From: Collimonas humicola
Lineage (GTDB): Bacteria > Pseudomonadota > Gammaproteobacteria > Burkholderiales > Burkholderiaceae_D
DNA: 64,000 nt
Direction of reading: 5' to 3'
Assembly (NCBI RefSeq): GCF_018304945.1
Contig: NZ_JAGQEE010000005.1
Coordinates: forward strand, 186,001-250,000
In this document: positions 7,985 to 17,459 of the stretch, piece by piece
Numbering within the stretch: position 1 is the first letter of the stretch
Layout of the letters: each line of letters starts with the position of its first letter
The notes under the pieces: model-generated
Seen by the model: the letters and a program-made list of their open reading frames with translations, nothing else
The model's database searches: none
Told to the model about the DNA's origin: nothing
Program-made: the position numbers and the translations under genes

Positions 7985-10249
7985 TTACTGCCGCACGCAA
8001 TCCACGAAGTAATCGCGCTTGCCATTGACTTCGCGTTTCACCAGACCATGCACGTCGGTCTCGAAGCCTGGGAACTTCTCGTTGAAATCGCGCGCGAACT
8101 TGAGATAGTCGACGATGGTCTTGTTGAAGCGCTCGCCCGGAATCAGCAATGGAATGCCCGGCGGGTAAGGCGTCAGCAGGATCGAGGTGACGCGGCCTTC
8201 GAGCTGGTCGATAGGGACGCGGTCGATTTCGCGATGGGCCATCTTGGCAAACGCATCGGACGGCTTCATCGCCGGCTGCATGTCGGACAGGTACATTTCG
8301 GTGGTCAGGCGCGCCACGTCGTAGGACTTGTAGGTTTCATGGATCTGCTGGCACAGGTCGCGCAGGCCGAGCCGCTCGTAGCGCGCGTTCTTGCCATGGT
8401 TGGCGGCGGCGAACTCAGGCAGGATGCGCCAGATCGGCTGGTTCTTGTCGTAATCGTCCTTGAACTGCTGCAAGGCGGTCAGCAGCGTGTTCCAGCGGCC
8501 CTTGGTGATGCCGATGGTGAACATGATGAAGAACGAGTACAGGCCGCACTTTTCGACGATAACGCCGTGCTCCGCCAGGTACTTGGTGACGATCGAAGCC
8601 GGGATGCCGCTTTCGCCGAACTTGCCTTCCAGCGACAGGCCGGGGGTGACGATGGTGGCCTTGATCGGATCGAGCATGTTGAAGTTGGGCGCCAGGTTGC
8701 CGAAGCCGTGCCAGTCGTCCTCGGCGCGGATAACCCAGTCTTCGCGGCTGCCGATGCCGTCTTCCGAGAAGCTGTTCGGGCCCCACACCTGAAACCACCA
8801 GTCCTTGCCCCATTCCTCGTCGATCTTCTTCATGGCGCGGCGGAAATCCAGCGCTTCCAGGATGCTTTCCTCGACCAGCGCGGTGCCGCCAGGCGCTTCC
8901 ATCATGGCCGCGGCGACGTCGCAGGAAGCGATGATCGAATACTGCGGCGAAGTTGAGGTGTGCATCAGGTAGGCTTCGTTGAAGGCGTCCTGGTCCAGCT
9001 GCACGCTTTCCGATTCGCGCACCAGGATCTGCGAGGCCTGCGACAGGCCGGCCAGCAGCTTGTGGGTCGACTGGGTCGAGAAGATCATCGATTTCTTGGC
9101 GCGCGGGCGGTCCTTGCCGATCGCGTGCATGTCTTTGTAGAAGTCGTGGAAAGTCGCATGCGGCAGCCAGGCTTCATCGAAGTGCAGGGTCTCGATTTCG
9201 CCGTCCAGCATGTTCTTCAGGGTTTCGACGTTGTAGATCACGCCGTCGTAGGTCGACTGCGTGATGGTCAGGATGCGCGGCTTCTTGTTGACGGCTTCGC
9301 GCGCAAACGGATTGGCTTCGATCTTCTTGCGGATGCTTTCCAGCGTGAATTCTTCCAGCGGGATCGGGCCGATGATGCCGAGGTGGTTGCGGGTCGGCAT
9401 CAGGAACACCGGGATCGCGCCGGTCATGATGATCGAGTGCAGGATCGATTTGTGGCAGTTGCGGTCGACCACCACGATGTCGCCCGGCGCCACGGTCGAG
9501 TGCCACACCATCTTGTTGCTGGTGCTGGTGCCGTTGGTGACGAAGTAGCAATGGTCGGCGTTGAAGATGCGCGCGGCGTTGCGCTCGGAATCGGCAACCG
9601 GACCGGTGTGGTCGAGCAGCTGGCCGAGTTCTTCGACGGCGTTGCAGACGTCGGCGCGCAGCATGTTTTCGCCGAAGAACTGGTGGAACATCTGGCCGAT
9701 AGGCGACTTCAGGAAGGCGACGCCGCCCGAGTGTCCCGGGCAATGCCACGAGTAGGAGCCGTCCTGGGCGTAGTGCACCAGCGCGCGGAAGAAGGGCGGC
9801 GACAGGCCGTCCAGGTAGGACTTGGCTTCGCGGATGATGTGGCGCGCAACGAATTCCGGCGTGTCTTCGAACATGTGGATGAAGCCGTGCAGTTCGCGCA
9901 GGATATCATTGGGGATATGGCGCGAGGTGCGGGTTTCGCCGTACAGGTAGATCGGGATGTCGGCGTTCTTGTGGCGGATTTCTTCGACGAAGGCGCGCAG
10001 CGATTTCAGCGCGTGGTCGGTTTCTTCAAACGAGCCGGCGCCGAATTCCTCGTCGTCGATCGACAGGATGAAGGCGGAGGCCCGCGATTGCTGCTGGGCG
10101 AACTGCGACAGGTCGCCGTAACTGGTCACGCCCAATACCTCCATGCCCTCGGCCTCCATGGCGTCGGCGAGCGCGCGGATGCCAAGGCCGGAAGTATTTT
10201 CGGAACGGAAGTCTTCGTCAATGATGACGATGGGGAAGCGGAATTTCAT
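7985..10249 (-). CDS. PLP-dependent Arg/Lys/Orn decarboxylase (AdiA/LdcI/SpeF family)
   Basis: 754-residue fold-type I basic amino-acid decarboxylase. An N-terminal response-regulator-like wing domain (about 1-130) precedes the PLP domain, where SYSWHCPGHSGG, FVTNGTSTSNK and HFDEAWLPHA are diagnostic. The PLP Schiff-base lysine is K397 in STHKLLAGLSQ. The C-terminal domain carries LLTPYPPGIPLLIPGE. Size and layout fit the decameric inducible or constitutive arginine, lysine or ornithine decarboxylases that make agmatine, cadaverine or putrescine and consume protons. The substrate cannot be fixed from motifs alone. No antiporter gene is adjacent, which argues for a biosynthetic rather than a classical acid-resistance operon. 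The leader contains 44-bp tandem repeats (10429-10531). Confidence 0.9.
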   Translation of the reverse strand: MKFRFPIVIIDEDFRSENTSGLGIRALADAMEAEGMEVLGVTSYGDLSQFAQQQSRASAFILSIDDEEFGAGSFEETDHALKSLRAFVEEIRHKNADIPIYLYGETRTSRHIPNDILRELHGFIHMFEDTPEFVARHIIREAKSYLDGLSPPFFRALVHYAQDGSYSWHCPGHSGGVAFLKSPIGQMFHQFFGENMLRADVCNAVEELGQLLDHTGPVADSERNAARIFNADHCYFVTNGTSTSNKMVWHSTVAPGDIVVVDRNCHKSILHSIIMTGAIPVFLMPTRNHLGIIGPIPLEEFTLESIRKKIEANPFAREAVNKKPRILTITQSTYDGVIYNVETLKNMLDGEIETLHFDEAWLPHATFHDFYKDMHAIGKDRPRAKKSMIFSTQSTHKLLAGLSQASQILVRESESVQLDQDAFNEAYLMHTSTSPQYSIIASCDVAAAMMEAPGGTALVEESILEALDFRRAMKKIDEEWGKDWWFQVWGPNSFSEDGIGSREDWVIRAEDDWHGFGNLAPNFNMLDPIKATIVTPGLSLEGKFGESGIPASIVTKYLAEHGVIVEKCGLYSFFIMFTIGITKGRWNTLLTALQQFKDDYDKNQPIWRILPEFAAANHGKNARYERLGLRDLCQQIHETYKSYDVARLTTEMYLSDMQPAMKPSDAFAKMAHREIDRVPIDQLEGRVTSILLTPYPPGIPLLIPGERFNKTIVDYLKFARDFNEKFPGFETDVHGLVKREVNGKRDYFVDCVRQ

Positions 10250-10428
10250 CGAGGTCTCCAGGAGACGGTGGTTGATAACAAGGCTGTGAACGCGGCCGCG
10301 AGGCGGCGATTAAAAAACGTTGTACCGCTTGGCGCCGGGGCGTCCGCGGAGTTGCCGGGGTAAGGCAATGCAGCCTATTGCTTACGCGTCGCGGCAGATG
10401 GCGACGACACGTAAAACTATTCATTTCA

Positions 10429-10531
10429 TTCAGCAGCAATACTCAGAATTTTCCAATTTTGGTGTCGCTGCCTTCAGCAGCAACGCTCAGCATTTTCAAA
10501 TTTTAGCGTCGCTGCTTTCAGCAGCAACGCT
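10429..10531. repeat. 44-bp tandem repeat, about 2.3 copies
   Basis: Units start at 10429 and 10473, each exactly 44 bp and differing at 7 positions. A third, partial unit starts at 10517 and matches for 15 bp before diverging. Each unit opens with TTCAGCAGCAA and ends in GTCGCTGC(C/T), so unit junctions can fold (GCGTCGCTGCT ttc AGCAGCAACGC, one mismatch). The array lies in the 384-bp gap between folA and the decarboxylase, 180-280 bp upstream of the decarboxylase start, and is noncoding. Apart from this array I see nothing definite in the gap 10250-10633. Confidence 0.85.
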
Positions 10532-10633
10532 GAAAAAAGAAAGTCGAATTTTCGCAGATATGTACGAAATTGGGGGTAAAGATGATGGAAATCCTGCATA
10601 AAACAACAGATGTCATTCCATCATCAGGCCGGG

Positions 10634-11146
10634 TCAGCTGCTGGCCTCGCCGGCGCTGGCGGGCCGGCGCTGGTAGACCACGAAAGCGTAGTCGAAACCG
10701 TTGGCCTCGGAATGGTGGTTTTCGCGCGAGATTTCCTGCCATTGCAGCGCATCGCGCATTGGGAAAAAGGCGTCGCAGTCGAAGCTGTGAGCGATCTCGG
10801 TGACGATCTGGCGCTGCACCAGCTCTTGCGCCGCGGCGTAAATCTCTGCGCCGCCGATGATGAAGGCCTCGGCGTCGCCGACCAGCGCCGCCGCGGCAGC
10901 CAGCGAGGGCGCGCTTTCAACGCCGTCGTGACGCCAATCGGCATTGCGGGTGATGACGATATTGCGTCTCAGCGGGAGCGGACGGCCTATCGATTCAAAG
11001 GTCTTGCGGCCCATGATGATGGCATGCCCGGAGGTGGTGCGTTTAAAGTGCGCCAGGTCCTCCGGCAGGCGCCAGGGCAAGGTGTTGCGGATGCCGATGC
11101 CATTGTTGGCGTCGGTGGCGACGATAATCGTGAGGCGTGAAGTCAT
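10634..11146 (-). CDS. folA: Dihydrofolate reductase
   Basis: 170-residue enzyme that reduces dihydrofolate to tetrahydrofolate with NADPH. Diagnostic segments are NNGIGIRNTLPWRLPEDLAHF (active site; the acidic residue follows PWRLP), IIMGRKTFESIGRPLP (NADPH binding) and AFIIGGAEIY. Length is normal for bacterial DHFR. Its start ATG at 11146 has no strong ribosome binding site. It is transcribed away from opgG. The pathway partner thyA is about 11 kb away rather than adjacent, unlike the common thyA-folA arrangement. Confidence 0.96.
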   Translation of the reverse strand: MTSRLTIIVATDANNGIGIRNTLPWRLPEDLAHFKRTTSGHAIIMGRKTFESIGRPLPLRRNIVITRNADWRHDGVESAPSLAAAAALVGDAEAFIIGGAEIYAAAQELVQRQIVTEIAHSFDCDAFFPMRDALQWQEISRENHHSEANGFDYAFVVYQRRPASAGEASS

Positions 11147-11507
11147 TGGCGCGTTGCATGAGCCCGCTTGCGGCGGATTTGTATTAAAGGCGTGATCTTA
11201 CTATAAGTCTTGGATGGAACTTTGTTGCTGATGCCCGCTCTTAAAAGTCGGGGCCTGTTAACCCGGGCCGGGATATTTTGCTGTAATGGCGCATATCGGG
11301 CCATTCTGCTGCCAACTTGGCAAGTTTTTGCCAATCAATGTTGCAAGTCTTGGTCGTTGCTGGCGCAGGCAGTAAAGCGCCACAGCGCACTCATTGCCTG
11401 ATGGATATAAAAAATTATAGAACACTGATAGACTACCGCCTACTCTCGATGAAGCCTGCAGGGCTTGGTCGGGCAGGTCAATCAAAGCAGTGTCAGATGG
11501 GAATCCA
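11147..11507. promoter_or_regulatory. folA / opgG divergent intergenic region with candidate opgG promoter
   Basis: 361-bp noncoding gap between divergent folA and opgG. A plausible sigma70 promoter for opgG is TTGCCT (11394-11399), 16 bp, TATAGA (11416-11421), inside an AT-rich patch. No operator or conserved RNA was recognised. The promoter is inferred from hexamers only. Confidence 0.35.
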
Positions 11508-13073
11508 ATGTATTTGAATTTGTCTCAGCGGACGCAAGCGCGTATTTCCGCTCTAGCCCGGGCGCGCATCGCGATCCTGCCGTTTGCCGCGGCGCTGTTG
11601 CTGGCAAGCCCAGGCGGCGCATTTGCCTTCGATTTCAATAACGTTGCCAAGCAGGCAAAGGATCTGGCCGCCAGTTCCTATAGCAAGCCTGAGAGCAATC
11701 TGCCCAAGGAAATCAGCAATCTCGATTACGAGCAATACAAGGACATCCGCTTCCGTCCGGAAAAATCCACCTGGCGCAGCCAGAAACTGCCGTTCGAGCT
11801 GGCGTTTTTCCATGAGGGCTACTCCTTCGACCAGCCGGTAAAGATCAGCGAGATCAATGGCCAGAGCGTGCGTGAAATCCGTTTCGATCCCAGCGATTTC
11901 GATTTCGGCGCCAGCAAGGTTGATCCGCGCAAGATGCGCGCGCTCGGCTTCGCCGGCTTCCGCGTGCACTTTCCCCTGAATACGAACAAATACAAGGACG
12001 AAGTCCTGTCCTTTCTCGGCGCCAGCTATTTCCGCGCGCTGGGCAAGGACCAGACCTATGGCCTTTCGGCCCGGGGGCTGGCAATTGATACCGGGCTCAG
12101 TTCCGGCGAAGAGTTTCCGCGTTTCACGGAATTCTGGATCGAGCGCCCCAAGGCCAGCGACAAGGAACTGACCATTTACGCGTTGCTCAATTCGCGCCGC
12201 GTGACCGGCGCCTATCGCTTCGTGCTGAAGCCGGGCGTGGATACCACGGTCGACGTCAAGGCCCAGCTGTACCTGCGTGAAAACGTCAGCAAGCTGGGGC
12301 TGGCGCCGCTCACCAGCATGTTCTTGCACGGCGACAACCAGCGCTCCCAAGTCGAGGACTACCGGCCTGAAGTGCACGATTCGGACGGCTTGTCGGTGGC
12401 CTCCGGCACTGGCGAATGGATCTGGCGGCCGCTGGTCAATCCCAAGCGCTTGCTGGTGACATCCTACTCGCTGAGCAATCCGGCCGGCTTCGGCCTGATG
12501 CAGCGCGACCGCAATTTTGCCGATTATCAAGACCTGGACGCTCACTATGAGAAGCGGCCCAGCGCCTGGGTCCAGCCCAAGGGCAACTGGGGCAACGGCA
12601 GGGTAGAGCTGGTGCAGATCCCGACCCCGGACGAAACCAATGACAATATCGTCGCCTACTGGGTGCCGGAAACGACGCCGAAGGCAGGCCAGGCATTCAA
12701 TCTGGAATACACTTTGTCATGGCAGAAGGATGCGGAAAAGCGGCCGCCTTTGTCGTGGGTGACGCAGACCCGGCGCGGCCTCGGCGTGCTGAAGAAGAGC
12801 GATGACAACAGCATCGGCCTGGCGGTCGATTTTGAAGGTCCGGTATTCAAGAAGCTGTCGGACAAGGTGCAGCCGGAAGGCGTGGTCAGCGCCGACGACA
12901 ACGGCAAGGTGCTGGAGACCAAGGTGGAGCGCAACGACACCACCGGCGGCTGGCGCATGACGGTGCGGGTACGCCGCAATGAAGACAACAAGCCTGTCGA
13001 GCTGCGCGGCTTCCTGCGCGGCGGCAGCACCACCTTATCTGAAACCTGGAGCTACATATTACCGCCCAACTAG
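11508..13073 (+). CDS. opgG: Glucans biosynthesis protein OpgG (MdoG)
   Basis: 521-residue periplasmic protein for osmoregulated periplasmic glucans (OPGs). Residues 1-40 form a Sec signal peptide with predicted cleavage after AFA. The mature protein shows OpgG/OpgD hallmarks: [46 protein letters not shown] and [16 protein letters not shown]. OpgG acts on the glucan backbone in the periplasm, in branching or release. The start at 11508 is preferred to an upstream GTG at 11490 because GGGA lies 6 bp before it and the signal peptide then has normal length. It opens the opgG-opgH-opgD operon, 11 bp before opgH. Confidence 0.95.
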   Translation: MYLNLSQRTQARISALARARIAILPFAAALLLASPGGAFAFDFNNVAKQAKDLAASSYSKPESNLPKEISNLDYEQYKDIRFRPEKSTWRSQKLPFELAFFHEGYSFDQPVKISEINGQSVREIRFDPSDFDFGASKVDPRKMRALGFAGFRVHFPLNTNKYKDEVLSFLGASYFRALGKDQTYGLSARGLAIDTGLSSGEEFPRFTEFWIERPKASDKELTIYALLNSRRVTGAYRFVLKPGVDTTVDVKAQLYLRENVSKLGLAPLTSMFLHGDNQRSQVEDYRPEVHDSDGLSVASGTGEWIWRPLVNPKRLLVTSYSLSNPAGFGLMQRDRNFADYQDLDAHYEKRPSAWVQPKGNWGNGRVELVQIPTPDETNDNIVAYWVPETTPKAGQAFNLEYTLSWQKDAEKRPPLSWVTQTRRGLGVLKKSDDNSIGLAVDFEGPVFKKLSDKVQPEGVVSADDNGKVLETKVERNDTTGGWRMTVRVRRNEDNKPVELRGFLRGGSTTLSETWSYILPPN

Positions 13074-13084
13074 ACCGCAAACCG

Positions 13085-15661
13085 ATGTCACCGCCGAGTG
13101 CAGCCGAACTGCAGGATTCGCCTGATATGACGCCTGGGATCGGTGAGCGTTATCTCGATCGCCTGCCGCTTTCGGCAGCGCGGCGCGCAGCGTTGTCCGC
13201 GCAACTGGACGCCGCCGGCGACAGTTCGCTGGCAGCGGTGCACCAGGCCTTGGCCGCTGGCAGCGCTGCCGCCCCCGGCGAGCTGTCGACGCTGGCCCAT
13301 GCCAACCCGGCCTACGGTTCGGTCGCTGCGCGCTTGCAGCTGGCCTTTGCCGAACCGTCGTCGGCGCAGCCGGCTGCGCAGATCAGCATCGATGCCGGCG
13401 GCCGCTCGCGCATCGCGATTGCACCGCCGCTGCAGCGTACGCCGATTGTCGCCCATCCCTGGGGCACCCTGAATCCGCTGGTGCGCTGGGTCGAAGGCGC
13501 CAACCGCGAGTTCGACCTGCGTCCGCGCGCCAAGCAGCGCCGCTACAAAAAGGCCGCGCGCTCGACAGCGCTGCCGCAGCCGGAACCAATGCCGGTCGCC
13601 GCGGCAGACAGCCAGGATCAGCACGAGAGCAAGTCGCGCGGCAATCTGCGCCGCATCGTGCTGCTGATGCTGATGCTGGCGCAGACCGCGATGGCGACCT
13701 ATTTCATGAGCGCCGTGCTGCCCTACCATGGCGACAAGCCGCTGGAGCTGGTGACGCTGGGCTTGTTCGCCTTGCTGTTTTGCTGGGTGTCGGCCGGCTT
13801 CTGGACCGCCATGGCCGGCTTCCTGGTGCTGATGCGAGGCAGCGACCGCTATGTGATTTCACGCGAAGAGGCCGCGCCGGGGCCGATCCCGGCCAGCGCC
13901 AGGACCGCCATCGTGATGCCGATCTGTAATGAGGACGTGACCCGGGTCTTTGCCGGCCTGCGCGCGACCTACGAATCGGTTGCGGCCAGCGGCGAGCTGG
14001 ACCGTTTCGATTTTTTCGTGCTGAGCGACAGCGGCGACAGCGATATTTGCAGCGCCGAGCTGGATGCCTGGGCCAGCCTGTGCCAGACGCTGGGCGGTTT
14101 CGGCCGCATCTTCTATCGGCACCGGCGTCGCCGGGTCAAGCGCAAGAGCGGCAATATCGACGATTTCTGCCGGCGCTGGGGCGCCAACTACAGCTACATG
14201 ATCGTGCTCGATGCCGACAGCGTCATGAGCGGTGCTTGCCTGACCACGCTGGTGCGCCTGATGGAAGCCAATCCCACTGCCGGCATCGTGCAGACCGCGC
14301 CGCGCGCCGCCGGCCGCGACACCTTGTACGCCCGCATCCAGCAGTTCTCGACCCGCGTGTATGGTCCCTTGTTTACCGCCGGCCTGCATTACTGGCAGCT
14401 GGGCGAGTCGCATTACTGGGGACATAACGCGATCATCCGCCTGCAGCCCTTCATGGAACATTGCGCGCTGGCGCCGCTGCCGGGCGAGGGCGCATTGGCC
14501 GGCGAGATTCTTTCCCACGACTTTGTCGAAGCGGCGCTGATGCGACGCGCCGGCTGGGGCGTCTGGATTGCCTATGACCTGGCAGGCAGCTACGAGGAAA
14601 TGCCGCCCAACCTGCTGGACGAACTGAAGCGCGACCGCCGCTGGTGCCAGGGCAACCTGATGAACTTCCGCTTGTTCCTGGCGCGCGGCATGCATGCCGT
14701 GCACCGCGCGGTGTTCGTGACCGGCGTCATGGCTTATCTGTCGGCGCCGCTGTGGTTCCTGTCGCTGCTGCTGTCGACGGTATTGCTGGCAGTGCATACG
14801 CTGGTGGCCCCGGAATACTTCGTGACGCCGGGACAGTTGTTTCCGGTGTGGCCGGAATGGCATCCGGAGCGGGCGCTGGCTTTGTTCACCGCGACGGCGA
14901 CCTTGCTATTCCTGCCGAAAGTGCTGAGCGTGGTGCTGATCTGGGCCAAGGGCGCACGCGAGTTCGGCGGCGCCTTGCGGCTGACCTTGAGCATGATCAT
15001 GGAGCTGCTGTTTTCGATGCTGCTGGCGCCGGTGCGCATGCTGTTCCATACGCGCTTCGTGGTCGGCGCCTTCCTTGGCTGGACCATCAGCTGGAAGTCG
15101 CCGCCGCGCGAAGATGCGGAAACCAGCTGGGGCGAAGCTTGCCGCCGGCACGGTGGCCATACCTTGCTGGGTTTGCTGTGGGGCGGCGGCGTGTACTGGC
15201 TGGAGCCGGGCTTCCTTTGGTGGCTGCTGCCTATCGTCGGTTCGCTGATGCTGTCGATTCCCTTGTCGGTCTTTTCCAGCCGGGTCACGCTTGGCCGCAG
15301 CTTCCGCCACGCGCGTCTGTTCGTCATCCCGGAGGAAGTCGATCTGCCGCCGGAGCTTGCAGCAACCACGGCATACAACGACAACGGCAAGACGCTGGCG
15401 GGTTTCAACGATGCGGTAGTCGATCCGGTAATCAATGCCTTGCTGTGCGCGGCGGTGACGGCGCGTCCGGCGGTGCCGGCGGCGACCCAGGCGGCGCGTG
15501 CCACGTTGCTCGACAGCGCCTTGAAAGGCGGCCCCGACAGCCTGACGCCGCGCCAGAAAAATGCGCTGCTGGACGACCCCCTGACGCTGTCCCGCCTGCA
15601 TTTCGAGATCTGGAATTCGGCTGCGGCCAACCGGCGCTGGCAGGCTTTGCTCAAAGCCTGA
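13085..15661 (+). CDS. opgH: Glucans biosynthesis glucosyltransferase OpgH (MdoH)
   Basis: 858-residue inner-membrane family-2 glycosyltransferase that polymerises the beta-glucan backbone from UDP-glucose. A long cytoplasmic N-terminal region (1-190) precedes the first membrane segments ([19 protein letters not shown] and [18 protein letters not shown]). The catalytic domain shows [19 protein letters not shown] (DxD-type) and [14 protein letters not shown] (the (Q/R)xxRW motif). Several C-terminal membrane helices follow. Length is near the 847 of E. coli OpgH. Ribosome binding site is weak and the gap to opgG is only 11 bp, so translational coupling is likely. In enterobacteria OpgH also links UDP-glucose level to cell division; that role here is unknown. 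Confidence 0.95.
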   Translation: MSPPSAAELQDSPDMTPGIGERYLDRLPLSAARRAALSAQLDAAGDSSLAAVHQALAAGSAAAPGELSTLAHANPAYGSVAARLQLAFAEPSSAQPAAQISIDAGGRSRIAIAPPLQRTPIVAHPWGTLNPLVRWVEGANREFDLRPRAKQRRYKKAARSTALPQPEPMPVAAADSQDQHESKSRGNLRRIVLLMLMLAQTAMATYFMSAVLPYHGDKPLELVTLGLFALLFCWVSAGFWTAMAGFLVLMRGSDRYVISREEAAPGPIPASARTAIVMPICNEDVTRVFAGLRATYESVAASGELDRFDFFVLSDSGDSDICSAELDAWASLCQTLGGFGRIFYRHRRRRVKRKSGNIDDFCRRWGANYSYMIVLDADSVMSGACLTTLVRLMEANPTAGIVQTAPRAAGRDTLYARIQQFSTRVYGPLFTAGLHYWQLGESHYWGHNAIIRLQPFMEHCALAPLPGEGALAGEILSHDFVEAALMRRAGWGVWIAYDLAGSYEEMPPNLLDELKRDRRWCQGNLMNFRLFLARGMHAVHRAVFVTGVMAYLSAPLWFLSLLLSTVLLAVHTLVAPEYFVTPGQLFPVWPEWHPERALALFTATATLLFLPKVLSVVLIWAKGAREFGGALRLTLSMIMELLFSMLLAPVRMLFHTRFVVGAFLGWTISWKSPPREDAETSWGEACRRHGGHTLLGLLWGGGVYWLEPGFLWWLLPIVGSLMLSIPLSVFSSRVTLGRSFRHARLFVIPEEVDLPPELAATTAYNDNGKTLAGFNDAVVDPVINALLCAAVTARPAVPAATQAARATLLDSALKGGPDSLTPRQKNALLDDPLTLSRLHFEIWNSAAANRRWQALLKA

Positions 15662-15721
15662 ATCAAGGCTTGAACCAAGGCCCGATGCAAGGCCAATCGT
15701 CATCATTAAACAAGGAGCACC

Positions 15722-17317
15722 ATGTTACGACGTGATTTTCTGAAAGCGTCGGCGGCACTTGCTGCTGCCGGTTTCCCTGCAAGTCCGCTGCTGGCGGCGG
15801 CGAACGCGCCAGGGCAGCTGAAATTCCTGGGCGCGCCGCAGGCTTTCGATTATGCTTGGCTGAAAGGCCAGGCCCGGCAGCTCGCCGCCCAGCCATACAA
15901 GTTGCCGGAGAATCATATTCCGGACGAAGTCAAGGCGCTCGACTGGGATCAATACCAGGCCATCGGCTACCGCGACGATCATGCCTTGTGGAGCAAGGAT
16001 CAGTTGCGTTTCCAGGTCAAGTTCTTTCATCTCGGCCTGTTTTTCAAGAGTCCGGTGCAGATTTATGAATTGAAGAACGGCCAGGCGCAAGAGCTGGCCT
16101 ACGATCCAGCCATGTTCAATTACGGCAAGAGCGGCCTGAAGGCGGAACACATGCCGAAAGACCTCGGCTTTGCCGGCTTCCGCGTCAATTTCCACACCGA
16201 CCTGCAGCGCGACATTACAGCGTTCCTGGGCGCCAGCTACTTCCGCGCAGTCGGCGCCGAGTGGCAATACGGTTTGTCGGCGCGCGGCCTGGCGATCGAT
16301 TGCGGCATGGACCGGCCGGAAGAATTTCCCATGTTCACCCATTTCTGGCTGGAGCGTCCGGCCAAGGATTCGGGCAAGCTGGTGGTGTATGCCTTGCTTG
16401 ATTCGCCCAGCGTTTCCGGCGCCTACCGCTTCGAGATCCAGCCATCGGCGACCATGGTGATGGATGTCGACGTCGCCCTGTATCCGCGCAAGACCATCGA
16501 GCGGATGGGGATTGCGCCGCTGACCAGCATGTTCCAGTATGGCGAAAATGACCGCCGCGCCGGCGCCAGCGACGACTGGCGTCCTGAAATCCACGACTCC
16601 GATGGCTTGTCCATGCAGCGCGGCAACGGCGAGTGGGTCTGGCGGCCGCTGGTCAATCCCGAGCATCTGCGTTTCAATGCCTACCAGGACGAGAATCCGC
16701 GCGGCTTCGGCCTGCTGCAGCGCGACCGTAACTTCGACCACTACCAGGACGACGGCGTGTTCTACGACCGCCGCCCGAGCTTATGGGTGGAGCCGAAGGC
16801 CGGCTGGGGCAAGGGCGCGGTACAACTGGTGGAAATCCCCACGGTCGATGAAACCTTCGACAATATCGTGGCGTTCTGGAATCCTGCCGACAAGCCGCAG
16901 GCGGGGCAGGAGCGCCTGTTTGCTTATCGCCTGCACTGGGGCGCCAAGATGCCGTTTGCTTCGCCGCTGGCGCAAGTGGTCGCAACCCGTACCGGCATGG
17001 GCGGCGTGATCGGCCAGAAGCGCGCATATTACTCGCGCCGTTTCGCCATCGATTTCGCCGGCGGCGACCTGGCTCTGCTGGGCAAGGACGCCAAGGTGCA
17101 GCCGGTGATCAGCGCCTCGCGCGGCAAGGTGGAAATCAGTTCGGCGCGTCCGCTGGACGCGATTCACGGTTACCGCGCGATGTTCGATTTGAAACCGGCC
17201 GACGACAGCGTAGAACCGATTGATGTGCGCGTTTATCTGGCCGCAGACGGCCAGCCGCTGAGCGAAACCTGGTTGTATCAGTGGACGCCGCCGGCGCCTG
17301 CCAAGCGCACGTACTAG
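15722..17317 (+). CDS. opgD: Glucans biosynthesis protein OpgD (MdoD), Tat-exported
   Basis: 531-residue paralogue of OpgG. The N-terminus MLRRDFLKASAALAAAGF carries the twin-arginine motif RRDFLK, so export is by Tat, whereas OpgG uses Sec. The same family blocks are seen: [42 protein letters not shown] and GFGLLQRDRNFDHYQDD. OpgD controls glucan backbone structure in E. coli, where its gene is unlinked; here it is in the operon, with AAGGAGCACC just before the start. The stop codon lies inside a 12-bp tandem repeat (17307-17348). OpgG-versus-OpgD assignment rests on the Tat signal and operon position. Confidence 0.9.
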   Translation: MLRRDFLKASAALAAAGFPASPLLAAANAPGQLKFLGAPQAFDYAWLKGQARQLAAQPYKLPENHIPDEVKALDWDQYQAIGYRDDHALWSKDQLRFQVKFFHLGLFFKSPVQIYELKNGQAQELAYDPAMFNYGKSGLKAEHMPKDLGFAGFRVNFHTDLQRDITAFLGASYFRAVGAEWQYGLSARGLAIDCGMDRPEEFPMFTHFWLERPAKDSGKLVVYALLDSPSVSGAYRFEIQPSATMVMDVDVALYPRKTIERMGIAPLTSMFQYGENDRRAGASDDWRPEIHDSDGLSMQRGNGEWVWRPLVNPEHLRFNAYQDENPRGFGLLQRDRNFDHYQDDGVFYDRRPSLWVEPKAGWGKGAVQLVEIPTVDETFDNIVAFWNPADKPQAGQERLFAYRLHWGAKMPFASPLAQVVATRTGMGGVIGQKRAYYSRRFAIDFAGGDLALLGKDAKVQPVISASRGKVEISSARPLDAIHGYRAMFDLKPADDSVEPIDVRVYLAADGQPLSETWLYQWTPPAPAKRTY

Positions 17318-17348
17318 AGCACGTACTAGAGCACGTACTAGAGCACGT
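17307..17348. repeat. 12-bp tandem repeat over the opgD stop codon
   Basis: GCACGTACTAGA is repeated three and a half times in perfect copy. Because the unit is a multiple of three, each copy places another in-frame TAG after the first, so the stop codon of opgD is effectively tripled. Confidence 0.9.
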
Positions 17349-17359
17349 CGGGCTTTAGG

Positions 17360-17387
17360 GCAGGGTGGGCACCGGCGCCCACCCTGC
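17360..17387. terminator. Strong stem-loop after opgD
   Basis: GCAGGGTGGGC and GCCCACCCTGC form a perfect 11-bp stem with a 6-nt loop. No T run follows, so it may be a dispersed intergenic repeat of the 'GGTGGGC..GCCCACC' type or a Rho-associated or mRNA-stabilising hairpin rather than a classical terminator. Confidence 0.5.
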
Positions 17388-17459
17388 GAGCGCCTGACAG
17401 ATTTGCAATATACTGTTGGGCTTGGGCCGTTTTTGCCCTGCCTATTTTTGGAGCGTTCC

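Noticed and set aside
10429-10531. Possible CRISPR array
   Set aside because: The repeats are directly adjacent with no unique spacers, differ at several positions, and no cas gene is near.
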